Origin: CAZHWT01 sp964536215
GTDB taxonomy: Bacteria > Patescibacteriota > CAZHWT01
Assembly (NCBI GenBank): GCA_964536215.1
Contig: CAZHWT010000038.1
Location: forward strand, 1 to 10,052
Direction: 5' to 3'
Length of the DNA: 10,052 nucleotides
The stretch's first letter is position 1. Each line of letters opens with the position of its first letter. A program made the position numbers and the translations under genes. Shown here piece by piece: positions 4,358-10,052 of the stretch. The notes under the pieces were generated by a model, which saw nothing but the letters and a program-made list of their open reading frames with translations, did no database searches and was not told where the DNA came from.

Positions 4358-4433
4358 GGTGCACCCGGTAGGATTCGAACCTGCGACCTCAACTTCCGCA
4401 AAGTTGCGCTCTATCCAACTGAGCTACGGGTGC
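4357..4433 (-). tRNA. tRNA-Arg(GCG)
   Basis: The 77-nt class I cloverleaf has acceptor GCACCCG/CGGGTGC, discriminator A, encoded CCA (4357-4359), a D loop AGTTGGATA with the arginine-typical A20, anticodon stem CAACT/AGTTG, and loop TTGCGGA giving anticodon GCG (complement of 4399-4397) for CGC and CGU. The T arm GCAGG-TTCGAAT-CCTAC has one C-A mismatch. Most bacteria read CGU/CGC/CGA with an ACG anticodon edited to ICG by TadA, so a GCG tRNA is uncommon. Partial copies of its 5' and 3' ends lie on either side. Confidence 0.93.
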
Positions 4434-4452
4434 ATATGTACTTTTCTATTCT

Positions 4453-4482
4453 ATTGTATCTTACTAGTCTGTGTCCTGTTGA
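4453..4482 (-). promoter_or_regulatory. Possible promoter of tRNA-Arg(GCG)
   Basis: On the minus strand TACAAT (4458-4453) sits 20 bases before the tRNA 5' end. A weak -35 TCAACA (4482-4477) lies 18 bp upstream. The predicted start is near 4446, about 13 nt before the mature 5' end. Confidence 0.45.
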
Positions 4483-4527
4483 GCGCAAGCCGCGCTAAAT
4501 CATTCTCAATTCCAACTACGTCGCTGC

Positions 4528-4547
4528 AACTGAGCTACGGGAGCATA
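4528..4547 (-). pseudogene. tRNA-Arg 5'-end fragment
   Basis: Positions 4528-4547 match 4417-4436, the first 17 bases of tRNA-Arg(GCG) plus three flanking bases, with one mismatch (GCTCCCG instead of GCACCCG). Beyond the GCTCAGTT of the D arm, similarity stops and no cloverleaf can be completed nearby. It is best read as a truncated tRNA copy. The rest of 4548-4837 holds no gene. Confidence 0.65.
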
Positions 4548-4548
4548 G

Positions 4549-4563
4549 TCAAACTTCGTTTGA
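4549..4563. repeat. Mini-palindrome TCAAAC-TTC-GTTTGA
   Basis: A perfect 6-bp stem has a TTC loop. The 13-base core CAAACTTCGTTTG is identical to 2630-2642, in a tRNA spacer. It is a member of the dispersed small-hairpin family seen at 340-358, 2630-2642 and 3950-3964. Confidence 0.55.
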
Positions 4564-4798
4564 AATCTCCAAGACTCAAGATGCCGGGCTCCAAATCAGC
4601 TCAAAATTGTAAATATGCAAGCTTAAATATAATAGAATCTCAAACGAGCCCTATTCTACACTATCTCAGCAAGTACATCTAGTCTTAGACCGCACACCTG
4701 CGTAATTCGCAATTCAAACTACGCCATTCCAGCTCAGAGTGGTGCAATTGTTCTCAACGTACAGTATGTATATCGCCAGCATCTAAACGTTAGATTTT

Positions 4799-4827
4799 CT
4801 AGATTCTTGGTTACTTGGTTTCTTAAG
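4799..4827. repeat. CTTGG-type minisatellite upstream of dnaG
   Basis: The words GATTCTTGG, TTACTTGG and TTTCTT follow one another with 7-9 bp periodicity, like 2071-2108. A small ATCTAA-ACG-TTAGAT stem followed by TTTTCT (4781-4800) precedes it. The dnaG promoter region overlaps the right end. Confidence 0.5.
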
Positions 4828-4837
4828 TGCAGCGTCA

Positions 4838-4846
4838 TGCTACAAT
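4838..4846 (+). promoter_or_regulatory. Extended -10 promoter of dnaG, leaderless arrangement
   Basis: TGCTACAAT is an extended -10 box whose last base lies 6 bases before the dnaG ATG. A typical start 7 bases downstream would fall on the A of the ATG. A poor -35, TTGGTT (4815-4820), is 20 bp upstream, which an extended -10 can tolerate. No Shine-Dalgarno exists upstream of the ATG. Confidence 0.6.
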
Positions 4847-4852
4847 CACCCC

Positions 4853-6781
4853 ATGGAATCCCAAATAGACGAAATTAAGGCTAAAACCGATATAGTTGAG
4901 CTCATCGGGCAGTCAGTCAAGCTGGTCCGGGCTGGGCGCAACTTTAAAGGGCTATGTCCCTTCCACAACGAAAAAACTCCCTCATTTACCGTATCGCCTG
5001 AGCGTGGTACTTGGCGTTGCTTTGGATGTGGTGAGCACGGGGATGCCATTACATTTTTAGAGAAATACGAAAGCCTTAGCTTCATGGAAGCACTAGAGCA
5101 GTTAGCCAACAAAGCTGGAGTAGTGCTGGATAAGAAAAAACAAGACCCGGCCAAACGAGACCGGCAGCAGAGATTGTACGACCTATTAGACTTAGCCGCT
5201 AGCTATTTTCAATACGTCTTAGAGAATCACCAATCGGCTAAGCAGGCGAGGGAATACCTGCAGAAAAGGAAAATAACAAACCTATCGAGTAAAGAGTTTA
5301 CTCTGGGCTATGCTCCAAACTCCTGGCAGTCGCTTAGGCAGTTTGCCCTCAAAAAAGGCTTTACTGACCTCGAGTTATCCGCTGCCGGCCTGACCAGTAG
5401 TAATAATAGTGGTCGACCGTACGATCGCTTCCGTGATCGACTCATGTTCCCAATTTCTGACAGTCTTGGCAGGGTAGTCGGATTCAGCGGTCGGGCGCTC
5501 GGAGATGACACTACTGCTAAGTACCTCAATAGTCCCGAAGGTGAAATATTTCACAAAGGTAAGCTTCTCTTCGGCCTGCATCAAGCCAAAGAGGGGATAC
5601 GTCAGCACGGCAGACTAGTCTTAGTGGAGGGTAACGTTGATTTGCTATCGTCCCGTCAAGCTGGCGTTCCCGAAGTCGTTGCACCATTAGGCACCGCATT
5701 AACTTCGGATCAAGTCGCTATCATAAAAAAATATACTCAAAATATCTATTTAGCCTATGACAAGGACAAGGCGGGGCAAGAGGCAATTTGGCGTAGCTTA
5801 CCCCTATTGCAACAGCAGCAACTAGATATTAAAGTAATCCAACTGCCTTATGGCAATGATCCCGATGAATGTATTCAAGCCAATCCAGCTAAATGGAGAA
5901 GTGTCGTAGATAAGGCTCAAGATGTCTTTGTCTATGTATTAGACCGAGTTAGCACCAAGTACGATATTACTACCGCCAAAGGAAAAAGAAGTGCAACTGA
6001 GGAAATTACTCCATTCCTAGCTGCTACGCCGGATTCAGTCACCTTTAGCTTTCTGCTCCACCAAGCAGCCGATGTCATTGGGGTAGAGGAGTCAATCCTA
6101 TCTCAACAAATCGATATGTACCGCCGTAACCCCACCCAGATAAATTTCTATTCCGAGCCTAAATATCCGGAATCCGAAGCCCACCAGCCTAAGCCAGCCC
6201 CGTCGCAGCCTCGCACCCTCGCGCCCATACTATCTCAACAGCAAATTCTCTCCGGTTATCTTCTCTCCACCATCCTCACCACTGCACCTGAAGATCTCTC
6301 GCTTAAGGGGCTAAAAACAGCCGTAGACGAACTAGAGACGGCCGCCTTCCCGCCAGAGTACCAGTCCATTATCCAGGCTATCAAAGACCAGCTCCAGCAA
6401 CACAATAGTCTCAATCTTAATCAACTGGCTGATCGCTTGTCGGGGGATGACCTAACAACGTTCGAGATTCTCAATCTAACCTCGTTCAGCTCAGAGACTC
6501 AAAGCCCGTCACCCGAGGCCCGCTCTGCTCCTGGCTCCAGCTTGACAACCTCTGATATAATACTCCCGACAGCTACTGGTCAGAGCTTGGCCGATCAACT
6601 CTTGCACGCCGCTATTCAACTTAACTTGCTGTATCTGAAAGAACAGCTTTCTCAGATAACCAGCCAAATCAAGCGCGCCACTGTTCTAGAGTCAGGCAAT
6701 CAACAAGACCTTAAAAAACAATTTACCCAAATAAGTCAGAAAATAAACGAATATCAACAAAAAACTAATTCGAAGAAATAG
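4853..6781 (+). CDS. dnaG: DNA primase DnaG
   Basis: This is a full-length bacterial primase of 642 residues, making RNA primers for lagging-strand synthesis with the DnaB helicase. The N-terminal CHC2 zinc-binding domain has C35, H38, C56 and C59 (LCPFHNEKTPSF, WRCFGCGEHGDAI). The catalytic core carries RFRDRLMFPI (192-201) and GRVVGFSGRAL (206-216). The Toprim domain has LVEG with E259, the DxD pair D303/D305 in YDKDKAG, and NDPDE (335-339). A Pro-rich linker at about 435-460 leads to a divergent Gln-rich, helical C-terminal region, the expected helicase-binding part. The start fits the family (ESQIDEIKAKTDIVELI). The gene precedes rpoD as in the classical rpsU-dnaG-rpoD order, but rpsU is absent and 205 bp separate the two. 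The mRNA appears leaderless. Confidence 0.97.
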   Translation: MESQIDEIKAKTDIVELIGQSVKLVRAGRNFKGLCPFHNEKTPSFTVSPERGTWRCFGCGEHGDAITFLEKYESLSFMEALEQLANKAGVVLDKKKQDPAKRDRQQRLYDLLDLAASYFQYVLENHQSAKQAREYLQKRKITNLSSKEFTLGYAPNSWQSLRQFALKKGFTDLELSAAGLTSSNNSGRPYDRFRDRLMFPISDSLGRVVGFSGRALGDDTTAKYLNSPEGEIFHKGKLLFGLHQAKEGIRQHGRLVLVEGNVDLLSSRQAGVPEVVAPLGTALTSDQVAIIKKYTQNIYLAYDKDKAGQEAIWRSLPLLQQQQLDIKVIQLPYGNDPDECIQANPAKWRSVVDKAQDVFVYVLDRVSTKYDITTAKGKRSATEEITPFLAATPDSVTFSFLLHQAADVIGVEESILSQQIDMYRRNPTQINFYSEPKYPESEAHQPKPAPSQPRTLAPILSQQQILSGYLLSTILTTAPEDLSLKGLKTAVDELETAAFPPEYQSIIQAIKDQLQQHNSLNLNQLADRLSGDDLTTFEILNLTSFSSETQSPSPEARSAPGSSLTTSDIILPTATGQSLADQLLHAAIQLNLLYLKEQLSQITSQIKRATVLESGNQQDLKKQFTQISQKINEYQQKTNSKK

Positions 6782-6944
6782 AGAATAGTCGGACATGGAA
6801 GCCAAAAACTGCCTCAATCTAAACGTGATTTCATCAAATCCGTACTTCCTATTTGAGCTTCGTTATTTGACGCAGCCTATCCGTCTCTGGCGGATAATCC
6901 ATAATTCCGCAGTTCCGCTGCACCCGGTCGTCTCTTGCCGTCCG

Positions 6945-6953
6945 TGATATTAT
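6945..6953 (+). promoter_or_regulatory. Possible extended -10 promoter of rpoD
   Basis: TGATATTAT gives an extended -10, with TATAAA at 6951-6956 as an overlapping alternative. There is no good -35 at 17 bp. The predicted start is near 6960, giving a leader of about 27 nt that contains the SD. An imperfect TATCCG..CGGATA hairpin lies upstream in the dnaG-rpoD gap. Confidence 0.45.
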
Positions 6954-6971
6954 AAACAGGACGCTAAAAGA

Positions 6972-6977
6972 AAGGAG
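6972..6977 (+). promoter_or_regulatory. Shine-Dalgarno site fixing the rpoD start
   Basis: AAGGAG lies 9 bases before ATG 6987 but only 3 before an in-frame TTG at 6981. Spacing therefore selects ATG 6987 as the start. Confidence 0.85.
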
Positions 6978-6986
6978 ACTTTGCAT

Positions 6987-8123
6987 ATGACTACTAAAAC
7001 CGCCACACCTAAAACTGAATCAACTACTACTGCCGATAGCGCCAAAGCTCGCACGCTTAAGATTAAAAAATTACTCAAGCTCGGCCACGAACAAGGCTTT
7101 GTTACCTACCGCGACATTCTAGCTATTTATCCCAACGCCGAGGAAAACATTGAGGAGTTAGACGCCCTTTACGCCAAGCTCCTAGAAGAAAATATTGACG
7201 TCTTTGAAGTTGGCGATGAAGTTGTTGAGACGAAAGAAGATCCGCTAGAAAGTCTCAAAAAACAACTAGACGAACTAACTGCCAAGGAAGCCAAGAGCAC
7301 GGCTGACCCGGTCCGCATGTATTTACGAGAAATAGGTAAGGTCCCATTGCTCACTGCTGAAGAAGAAATTAAACTGGCGCAAGCCGCCGAAAACGGCGAC
7401 CTAAAGGCTGCTCAGCGCCTCACCAACGCCAACCTGCGGCTAGTGGTATCTATCGCCAAAAAGTATGTCGGTCGCGGTCTAACCTTACTAGATCTTATTC
7501 AGGAAGGTAATATCGGCCTTATGAAAGCGGTCGAAAAATACGACTGGCGTCGTGGCTTTAAATTCTCCACCTACGCGACCTGGTGGATTCGCCAGGCTAT
7601 TACTCGCGCCATCGCCGACCAGGCTCGTACTATCCGCATCCCGGTCCACATGGTCGAGACCATCAACAAGTTCATCCGCACTTCTCGCCGCTTAGCTCAA
7701 GACTTAGGTCGCGACCCATCTCCAGAAGAGGTAGCCGAAAAAATGGGCATCGAAGTCGAAAAAGCCCGCGAGATCGTCAAAATCTCTCAGGAACCCACCT
7801 CGCTAGAAACACCAGTAGGGGAGGAAGAGGATTCTAAGCTGGGCGACTTTATTCAAGACGAGGTCATGATGGCCCCTGACGACGCCGCCAGTCACGAACT
7901 CCTCAAAGAGCAAATGGCCGAAGTCCTCGACACGCTAGCCCCAAGAGAGCGTCGTGTTCTCATACTCCGTTTCGGCCTAGAAGATGGCCGCCAACGCACT
8001 CTAGAAGAAGTTGGTAAAGAATTTGGGGTCACCCGCGAAAGAATCCGCCAAATCGAGGCCAAAGCCCTTCGCAAGCTCAAACACCCAACCCGATCCAAGA
8101 AGCTTAAAGATTATCTGGAATAA
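6987..8123 (+). CDS. rpoD: Primary sigma factor RpoD/SigA
   Basis: The 378-residue housekeeping sigma-70 factor directs RNA polymerase to -35/-10 promoters such as those in this window. A Thr/Ala-rich tail (1-22) leads to a short region 1.1 (about 23-75). Region 1.2 is DPVRMYLREIGKVPLLTAEEE (107-127). Region 2 is about 149-223, with DLIQEGNIGLMKAVEKYDWRRG and the 2.3/2.4 melting and -10-recognition segment FKFSTYATWWIRQAITRAI. Region 3 is about 224-292. Region 4 is about 313-378, with the helix-turn-helix LEEVGKEFGVTRERIRQIEAKALRKL that reads -35 boxes. It lacks the large non-conserved insert of E. coli sigma70, so it is a compact SigA-type protein. It has a good SD and follows dnaG, with its own weak promoter and a strong terminator. 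Confidence 0.98.
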   Translation: MTTKTATPKTESTTTADSAKARTLKIKKLLKLGHEQGFVTYRDILAIYPNAEENIEELDALYAKLLEENIDVFEVGDEVVETKEDPLESLKKQLDELTAKEAKSTADPVRMYLREIGKVPLLTAEEEIKLAQAAENGDLKAAQRLTNANLRLVVSIAKKYVGRGLTLLDLIQEGNIGLMKAVEKYDWRRGFKFSTYATWWIRQAITRAIADQARTIRIPVHMVETINKFIRTSRRLAQDLGRDPSPEEVAEKMGIEVEKAREIVKISQEPTSLETPVGEEEDSKLGDFIQDEVMMAPDDAASHELLKEQMAEVLDTLAPRERRVLILRFGLEDGRQRTLEEVGKEFGVTRERIRQIEAKALRKLKHPTRSKKLKDYLE

Positions 8124-8145
8124 AAGCGTTCAATAGTAGACATTA

Positions 8146-8176
8146 AAAAAGCAGCGGCTCACCACCGCTGCTTTTT
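8146..8176 (+). terminator. Rho-independent terminator after rpoD
   Basis: GCAGCGG (8151-8157) pairs with CCGCTGC (8165-8171) around a 7-base loop, flanked by A6 and followed by TTTTT, so the stem can extend to 11 or more pairs. The A-run makes it potentially bidirectional. It closes the dnaG-rpoD unit 22 bases after the stop. Confidence 0.95.
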
Positions 8177-8191
8177 ATGGTTTCAACAGAT

Positions 8192-8220
8192 TTGATAAAA
8201 GACCCATAGTGTGATAAGAT
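8192..8220 (+). promoter_or_regulatory. Promoter of the 92-residue orphan gene
   Basis: TTGATA (8192-8197) and TAAGAT (8215-8220) are spaced 17 bp apart, with TG at 8212-8213 giving an extended -10. The predicted start is near 8227, giving a 48-nt leader carrying the SD of the 8275 gene. Confidence 0.7.
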
Positions 8221-8274
8221 TACACTCAGTAATTATGGATAGGCTAGATCTTTCATTAAACGGGAGAAGAGACC

Positions 8275-8553
8275 ATGTTTCAGCTAAACTCTAGTGATCG
8301 CGACGCGTTCGGGGAGATTCTGGCCGGGCTCAGGAGAGATTTCCCGCGCCAATCGCCACCAAATCAGGCGGAAAGCATTGCCACGAAAATATCCAGAATA
8401 GAAGCCCGCCTCGCGGAGATGGCTGCCACTGATTCTACCTCGAGGAGGTATAGAGACCTTTGGCAACAGTTTTTCAATATAACCTCCGGGACAGAGCATC
8501 CGTCGGAGGATAAGCTCGACCAATTACTTGAGGAGCTAAAACAGAAGCACTGA
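8275..8553 (+). CDS. Small helical protein of unknown function, 92 residues
   Basis: I do not recognise this protein. It is soluble, charged and predicted mostly helical. Heptad-like stretches lie at about 33-50 (ATKISRIEARLAEMAATD) and 80-92 (DKLDQLLEELKQKH), joined by RRYRDLWQQFFNIT. It has no cysteines, signal peptide or membrane segment. Support for a real gene is strong for its size: a promoter with extended -10, GGAG (8263-8266) spaced 8 bases before the ATG, a full reading frame, and a large hairpin six bases after the stop. It lies alone between the rpoD terminator and the mgtE promoter. Unlike its neighbours it has both a leader and an SD. Function could be a small regulator or adaptor, but nothing in the sequence proves it. 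Confidence 0.75.
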   Translation: MFQLNSSDRDAFGEILAGLRRDFPRQSPPNQAESIATKISRIEARLAEMAATDSTSRRYRDLWQQFFNITSGTEHPSEDKLDQLLEELKQKH

Positions 8554-8558
8554 TTACC

Positions 8559-8600
8559 GAGCCCCGCACCCAATGTCGCCAGACACTGGGATCGGGGCTC
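8559..8600 (+). terminator. Large hairpin after the 92-residue gene
   Basis: GAGCCCCG (8559-8566) pairs with CGGGGCTC (8593-8600). Inside, CCCA with TGGG and TGTC with GACA extend the stem across a 2x2 loop and one mismatch to a GCCA tetraloop. No T-tract follows, so it is probably a 3'-end stabiliser or a non-classical terminator. Confidence 0.7.
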
Positions 8601-8632
8601 ATCTCATATCAAGAGACATATACGCAATCTCA

Positions 8633-8662
8633 TTGCCACTCAGGCCCTGTAACGGGTATAGT
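8633..8662 (+). promoter_or_regulatory. Promoter of mgtE
   Basis: TTGCCA (8633-8638) is 18 bp from TATAGT (8657-8662). The predicted start near 8669 leaves a leader of about 10 nt with no SD. Such a leader is too short for a magnesium-sensing riboswitch, which often precedes mgtE in other bacteria. Confidence 0.6.
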
Positions 8663-8678
8663 ATCAAGCAGACAACCT

Positions 8679-9926
8679 ATGCCAGATACTAAAGACATAA
8701 TCACCAAAGTACGCCAGTCGTCCAAGAATAGGGTCGACATTCTCCGCCAAATACCAATTCAGGAGCAAGGCGAGGTAGTCTTGCGCCTGTCTCGTCGTCT
8801 ACAACGCGATATTCTGACCAAGCTAACTAACGACGAAATCTTTATGCTGGTCGATCACATCGCGCCCCACGACACAACCGACCTACTCCAGCTGTTACCA
8901 ACCTCAAGGGCCAAAAAAATAACTGACATGCTGCAGTCAGAAATTAAGGACAAGGTTGAGCTATTGCTACGATTTAGTCCTCAAACAGCTGCTGGCCTAA
9001 TGAGCTTGGAATACATAGTCATGCCAGCCGACAGCACTGTCGAAGCTATATCAGACCGCTTGCAGGAGCATGAGCAGCATACTGGGAAATTTCCAACCAT
9101 CCTAATGACTGTCGATGGGGAACTATTAGGGGAACTCCCTGGTCACGCTCTGGTTTTAGCTGATAAAAAAGACCTCATCGCCACTCATCTCAAAAAAATT
9201 CCTCACTTGCGGTACGATACCGACACCCAACAAGTCATTCAGACCTTCCTCGACCATCCCCATGACAAGGTGGTAGTGCTTAACGACAACAATGCCATCC
9301 TCGGTATCATCCACTCCGATGACATTTTGCAATACATCAACAAACGCTCTGGCCATCACCTTTATCAACTCGCCGGAGTTAACCGAGAAGAAGATTCTCT
9401 CGATGGCGTACTCACCAAGGTCAACTTTCGCTATAAGTGGCTTCTACTCAACATGTTAACCGCCTTTCTGGCCGCCACTGTCGTCGGATTATTCGAAGAC
9501 ACTATCTCCCGATTAGTCATATTGGCCGCATACATGCCCATTGTTGCCGGCATGGGTGGAAATGCTGGAACTCAAGCCCTGGCCGTCGCTATTCGAGGCC
9601 TTGCTCTCAAAGAAATCAGTCTTAAAACCAGCGCTTCTCTCATTCGCCGTGAGATGACCGCTGGCGCCATTAATGGCCTAATCATCGGTAGTATTGTGGG
9701 TATTGTCGCCCTCCTTCTCAACCAAAACCCCATGCTCGGACTAGCTTTAGGGCTAGCCATGATGTGCAACCTCATTGTGGCCGGCTTATTCGGCTCCTTC
9801 GTCCCAGTTTTCCTTAAAAGCATTGGCAGAGACCCCGCCTCTTCTGCTGCCGTTTTTATCACCACCGCCACCGATGTTTGCGGCTTTGTCAGCTTCCTCG
9901 GCCTAGCCACCCTCCTCATGCGCTAA
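8679..9926 (+). CDS. mgtE: Magnesium transporter MgtE
   Basis: This 415-residue inner-membrane Mg2+ channel/transporter is complete. The cytosolic N domain (about 15-105) is a helical superhelix with DILTKLTNDEIFMLVDHIAPHD. Two CBS domains (about 112-172 and 173-222) sense Mg2+ and gate the pore. A plug helix leads to five transmembrane helices from about 254 to 413. The signature PIVAGMGGNAGTQ (287-299) and the TATDVCGFVSFLGLATLLM tail (396-414) are present. D399 corresponds to the conserved pore aspartate in the last helix, known as the Mg2+-binding site in Thermus MgtE. The start follows from the promoter and the lack of an upstream in-frame alternative. There is no SD. The gene is monocistronic, and no clear terminator is seen before the palindrome at 9978. 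Confidence 0.97.
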   Translation: MPDTKDIITKVRQSSKNRVDILRQIPIQEQGEVVLRLSRRLQRDILTKLTNDEIFMLVDHIAPHDTTDLLQLLPTSRAKKITDMLQSEIKDKVELLLRFSPQTAAGLMSLEYIVMPADSTVEAISDRLQEHEQHTGKFPTILMTVDGELLGELPGHALVLADKKDLIATHLKKIPHLRYDTDTQQVIQTFLDHPHDKVVVLNDNNAILGIIHSDDILQYINKRSGHHLYQLAGVNREEDSLDGVLTKVNFRYKWLLLNMLTAFLAATVVGLFEDTISRLVILAAYMPIVAGMGGNAGTQALAVAIRGLALKEISLKTSASLIRREMTAGAINGLIIGSIVGIVALLLNQNPMLGLALGLAMMCNLIVAGLFGSFVPVFLKSIGRDPASSAAVFITTATDVCGFVSFLGLATLLMR

Positions 9927-9977
9927 CCCTCACCTTGAATATTCCCGAGCAACTTGTTAGAATACCAACGCCCAACG

Positions 9978-10002
9978 ACGAAAATGTTATAATCATTTTC
10001 GT
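9978..10002. promoter_or_regulatory. 9-bp palindrome enclosing an extended -10 box
   Basis: ACGAAAATG (9978-9986) and CATTTTCGT (9994-10002) are perfect reverse complements around TTATAAT. Together TG-T-TATAAT (9985-9993) forms a consensus extended -10, so the loop of the inverted repeat is a promoter element. No good -35 is present. It could be an operator/promoter for a gene beyond the window or simply a hairpin bordering the tandem repeat. Confidence 0.5.
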
Positions 10003-10052
10003 GATTCGTGATTCGTGATTCGTGATTCGTGATTCGTGATTCGTGATTCGTG
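10001..10052. repeat. Perfect 7-bp tandem repeat GTGATTC at window end
   Basis: GTGATTC is repeated without error for 52 bases (7.4 copies) and runs off the window. The array starts in the right arm of the adjacent palindrome. It contains the ATTCG word that is scattered at 146-297. The full length is unknown, and a contig break here is likely. Confidence 0.95.

Noticed and set aside
4317..4682. Plus-strand 121-residue ORF
   Set aside because: It is antisense to tRNA-Arg(GCG), its terminator and the tRNA fragment; the sequence is explained by those RNAs.
6919..6928. TGCACCCGGT upstream of rpoD matching the tRNA-Arg 3' end
   Set aside because: Only 10 bases match and the flanks do not extend; this is within chance expectation for a 10 kb window.
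8559..8678. Magnesium riboswitch before mgtE
   Set aside because: The hairpin at 8559-8600 lies upstream of the predicted mgtE promoter, and the mgtE leader is only about 10 nt.
1..10052. Replication origin
   Set aside because: I saw no cluster of TTATNCACA DnaA boxes, and dnaA, dnaN or gyr genes are absent, despite dnaG.

Overview
This 10 kb window looks like chromosomal DNA from a small-genome bacterium, most likely of the Patescibacteria/CPR (Saccharibacteria-like) type. The basis is a compact 378-residue primary sigma factor, many genes without Shine-Dalgarno sites and with -10 boxes almost touching their start codons, several short proteins of unknown function, and intergenic DNA full of short degenerate repeats. 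The phylum call is an inference, not proven. Both ends of the window run into low-complexity repeats built on ATTCG, so they may be contig ends.

Layout, left to right. (1) Positions 1-381 hold no gene, only a G10 run, a 9-bp minisatellite and 13 scattered ATTCG words. (2) A ComF-family phosphoribosyltransferase (382-1074) is followed at once by a strong consensus promoter, a roughly 215-nt structured RNA of unrecognised family, and a textbook terminator ending at 1336. (3) On the minus strand is a small HExxH metallopeptidase-like protein (1561-1986). (4) A minus-strand tRNA array (3004 down to 2147) carries Ser(GCU), Ser(UGA), Ser(GGA), Arg(CCG) and Ser(CGA). This is a complete set of serine isoacceptors, all with encoded CCA. 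A TTGAAT-17-TATACT promoter at 3155-3183 lies upstream, and every internal spacer except part of the leader holds a long inverted repeat. (5) A two-helix membrane protein with a PH-like/DUF5673-like domain (3281-3940). (6) A second minus-strand tRNA locus (4433 down to 4160) has tRNA-Arg(GCG) with its own terminator, a partial copy of that tRNA's 5' end upstream, an exact 18-bp copy of its 3' end downstream, and between terminator and copy a tRNA-like folded segment. (7) dnaG (4853-6781) and rpoD (6987-8123) form the conserved primase-sigma pair, closed by a strong terminator. (8) A 92-residue orphan gene (8275-8553) has its own promoter, SD and trailing hairpin. (9) A full-length mgtE magnesium transporter (8679-9926) is followed by a 9-bp palindrome around a TATAAT box that runs into a GTGATTC tandem repeat at the window end.

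Functionally this is mostly housekeeping: replication priming, transcription initiation, serine/arginine decoding, magnesium transport and DNA-uptake-related ComF. The most interesting unexplained content is RNA. It comprises the independent ncRNA at 1121-1336, the tRNA-Arg-derived structure at 4205-4320 with its 19-bp hairpin, and the hairpin-filled spacers of the serine tRNA array. No defence system, CRISPR array or transposase is present.
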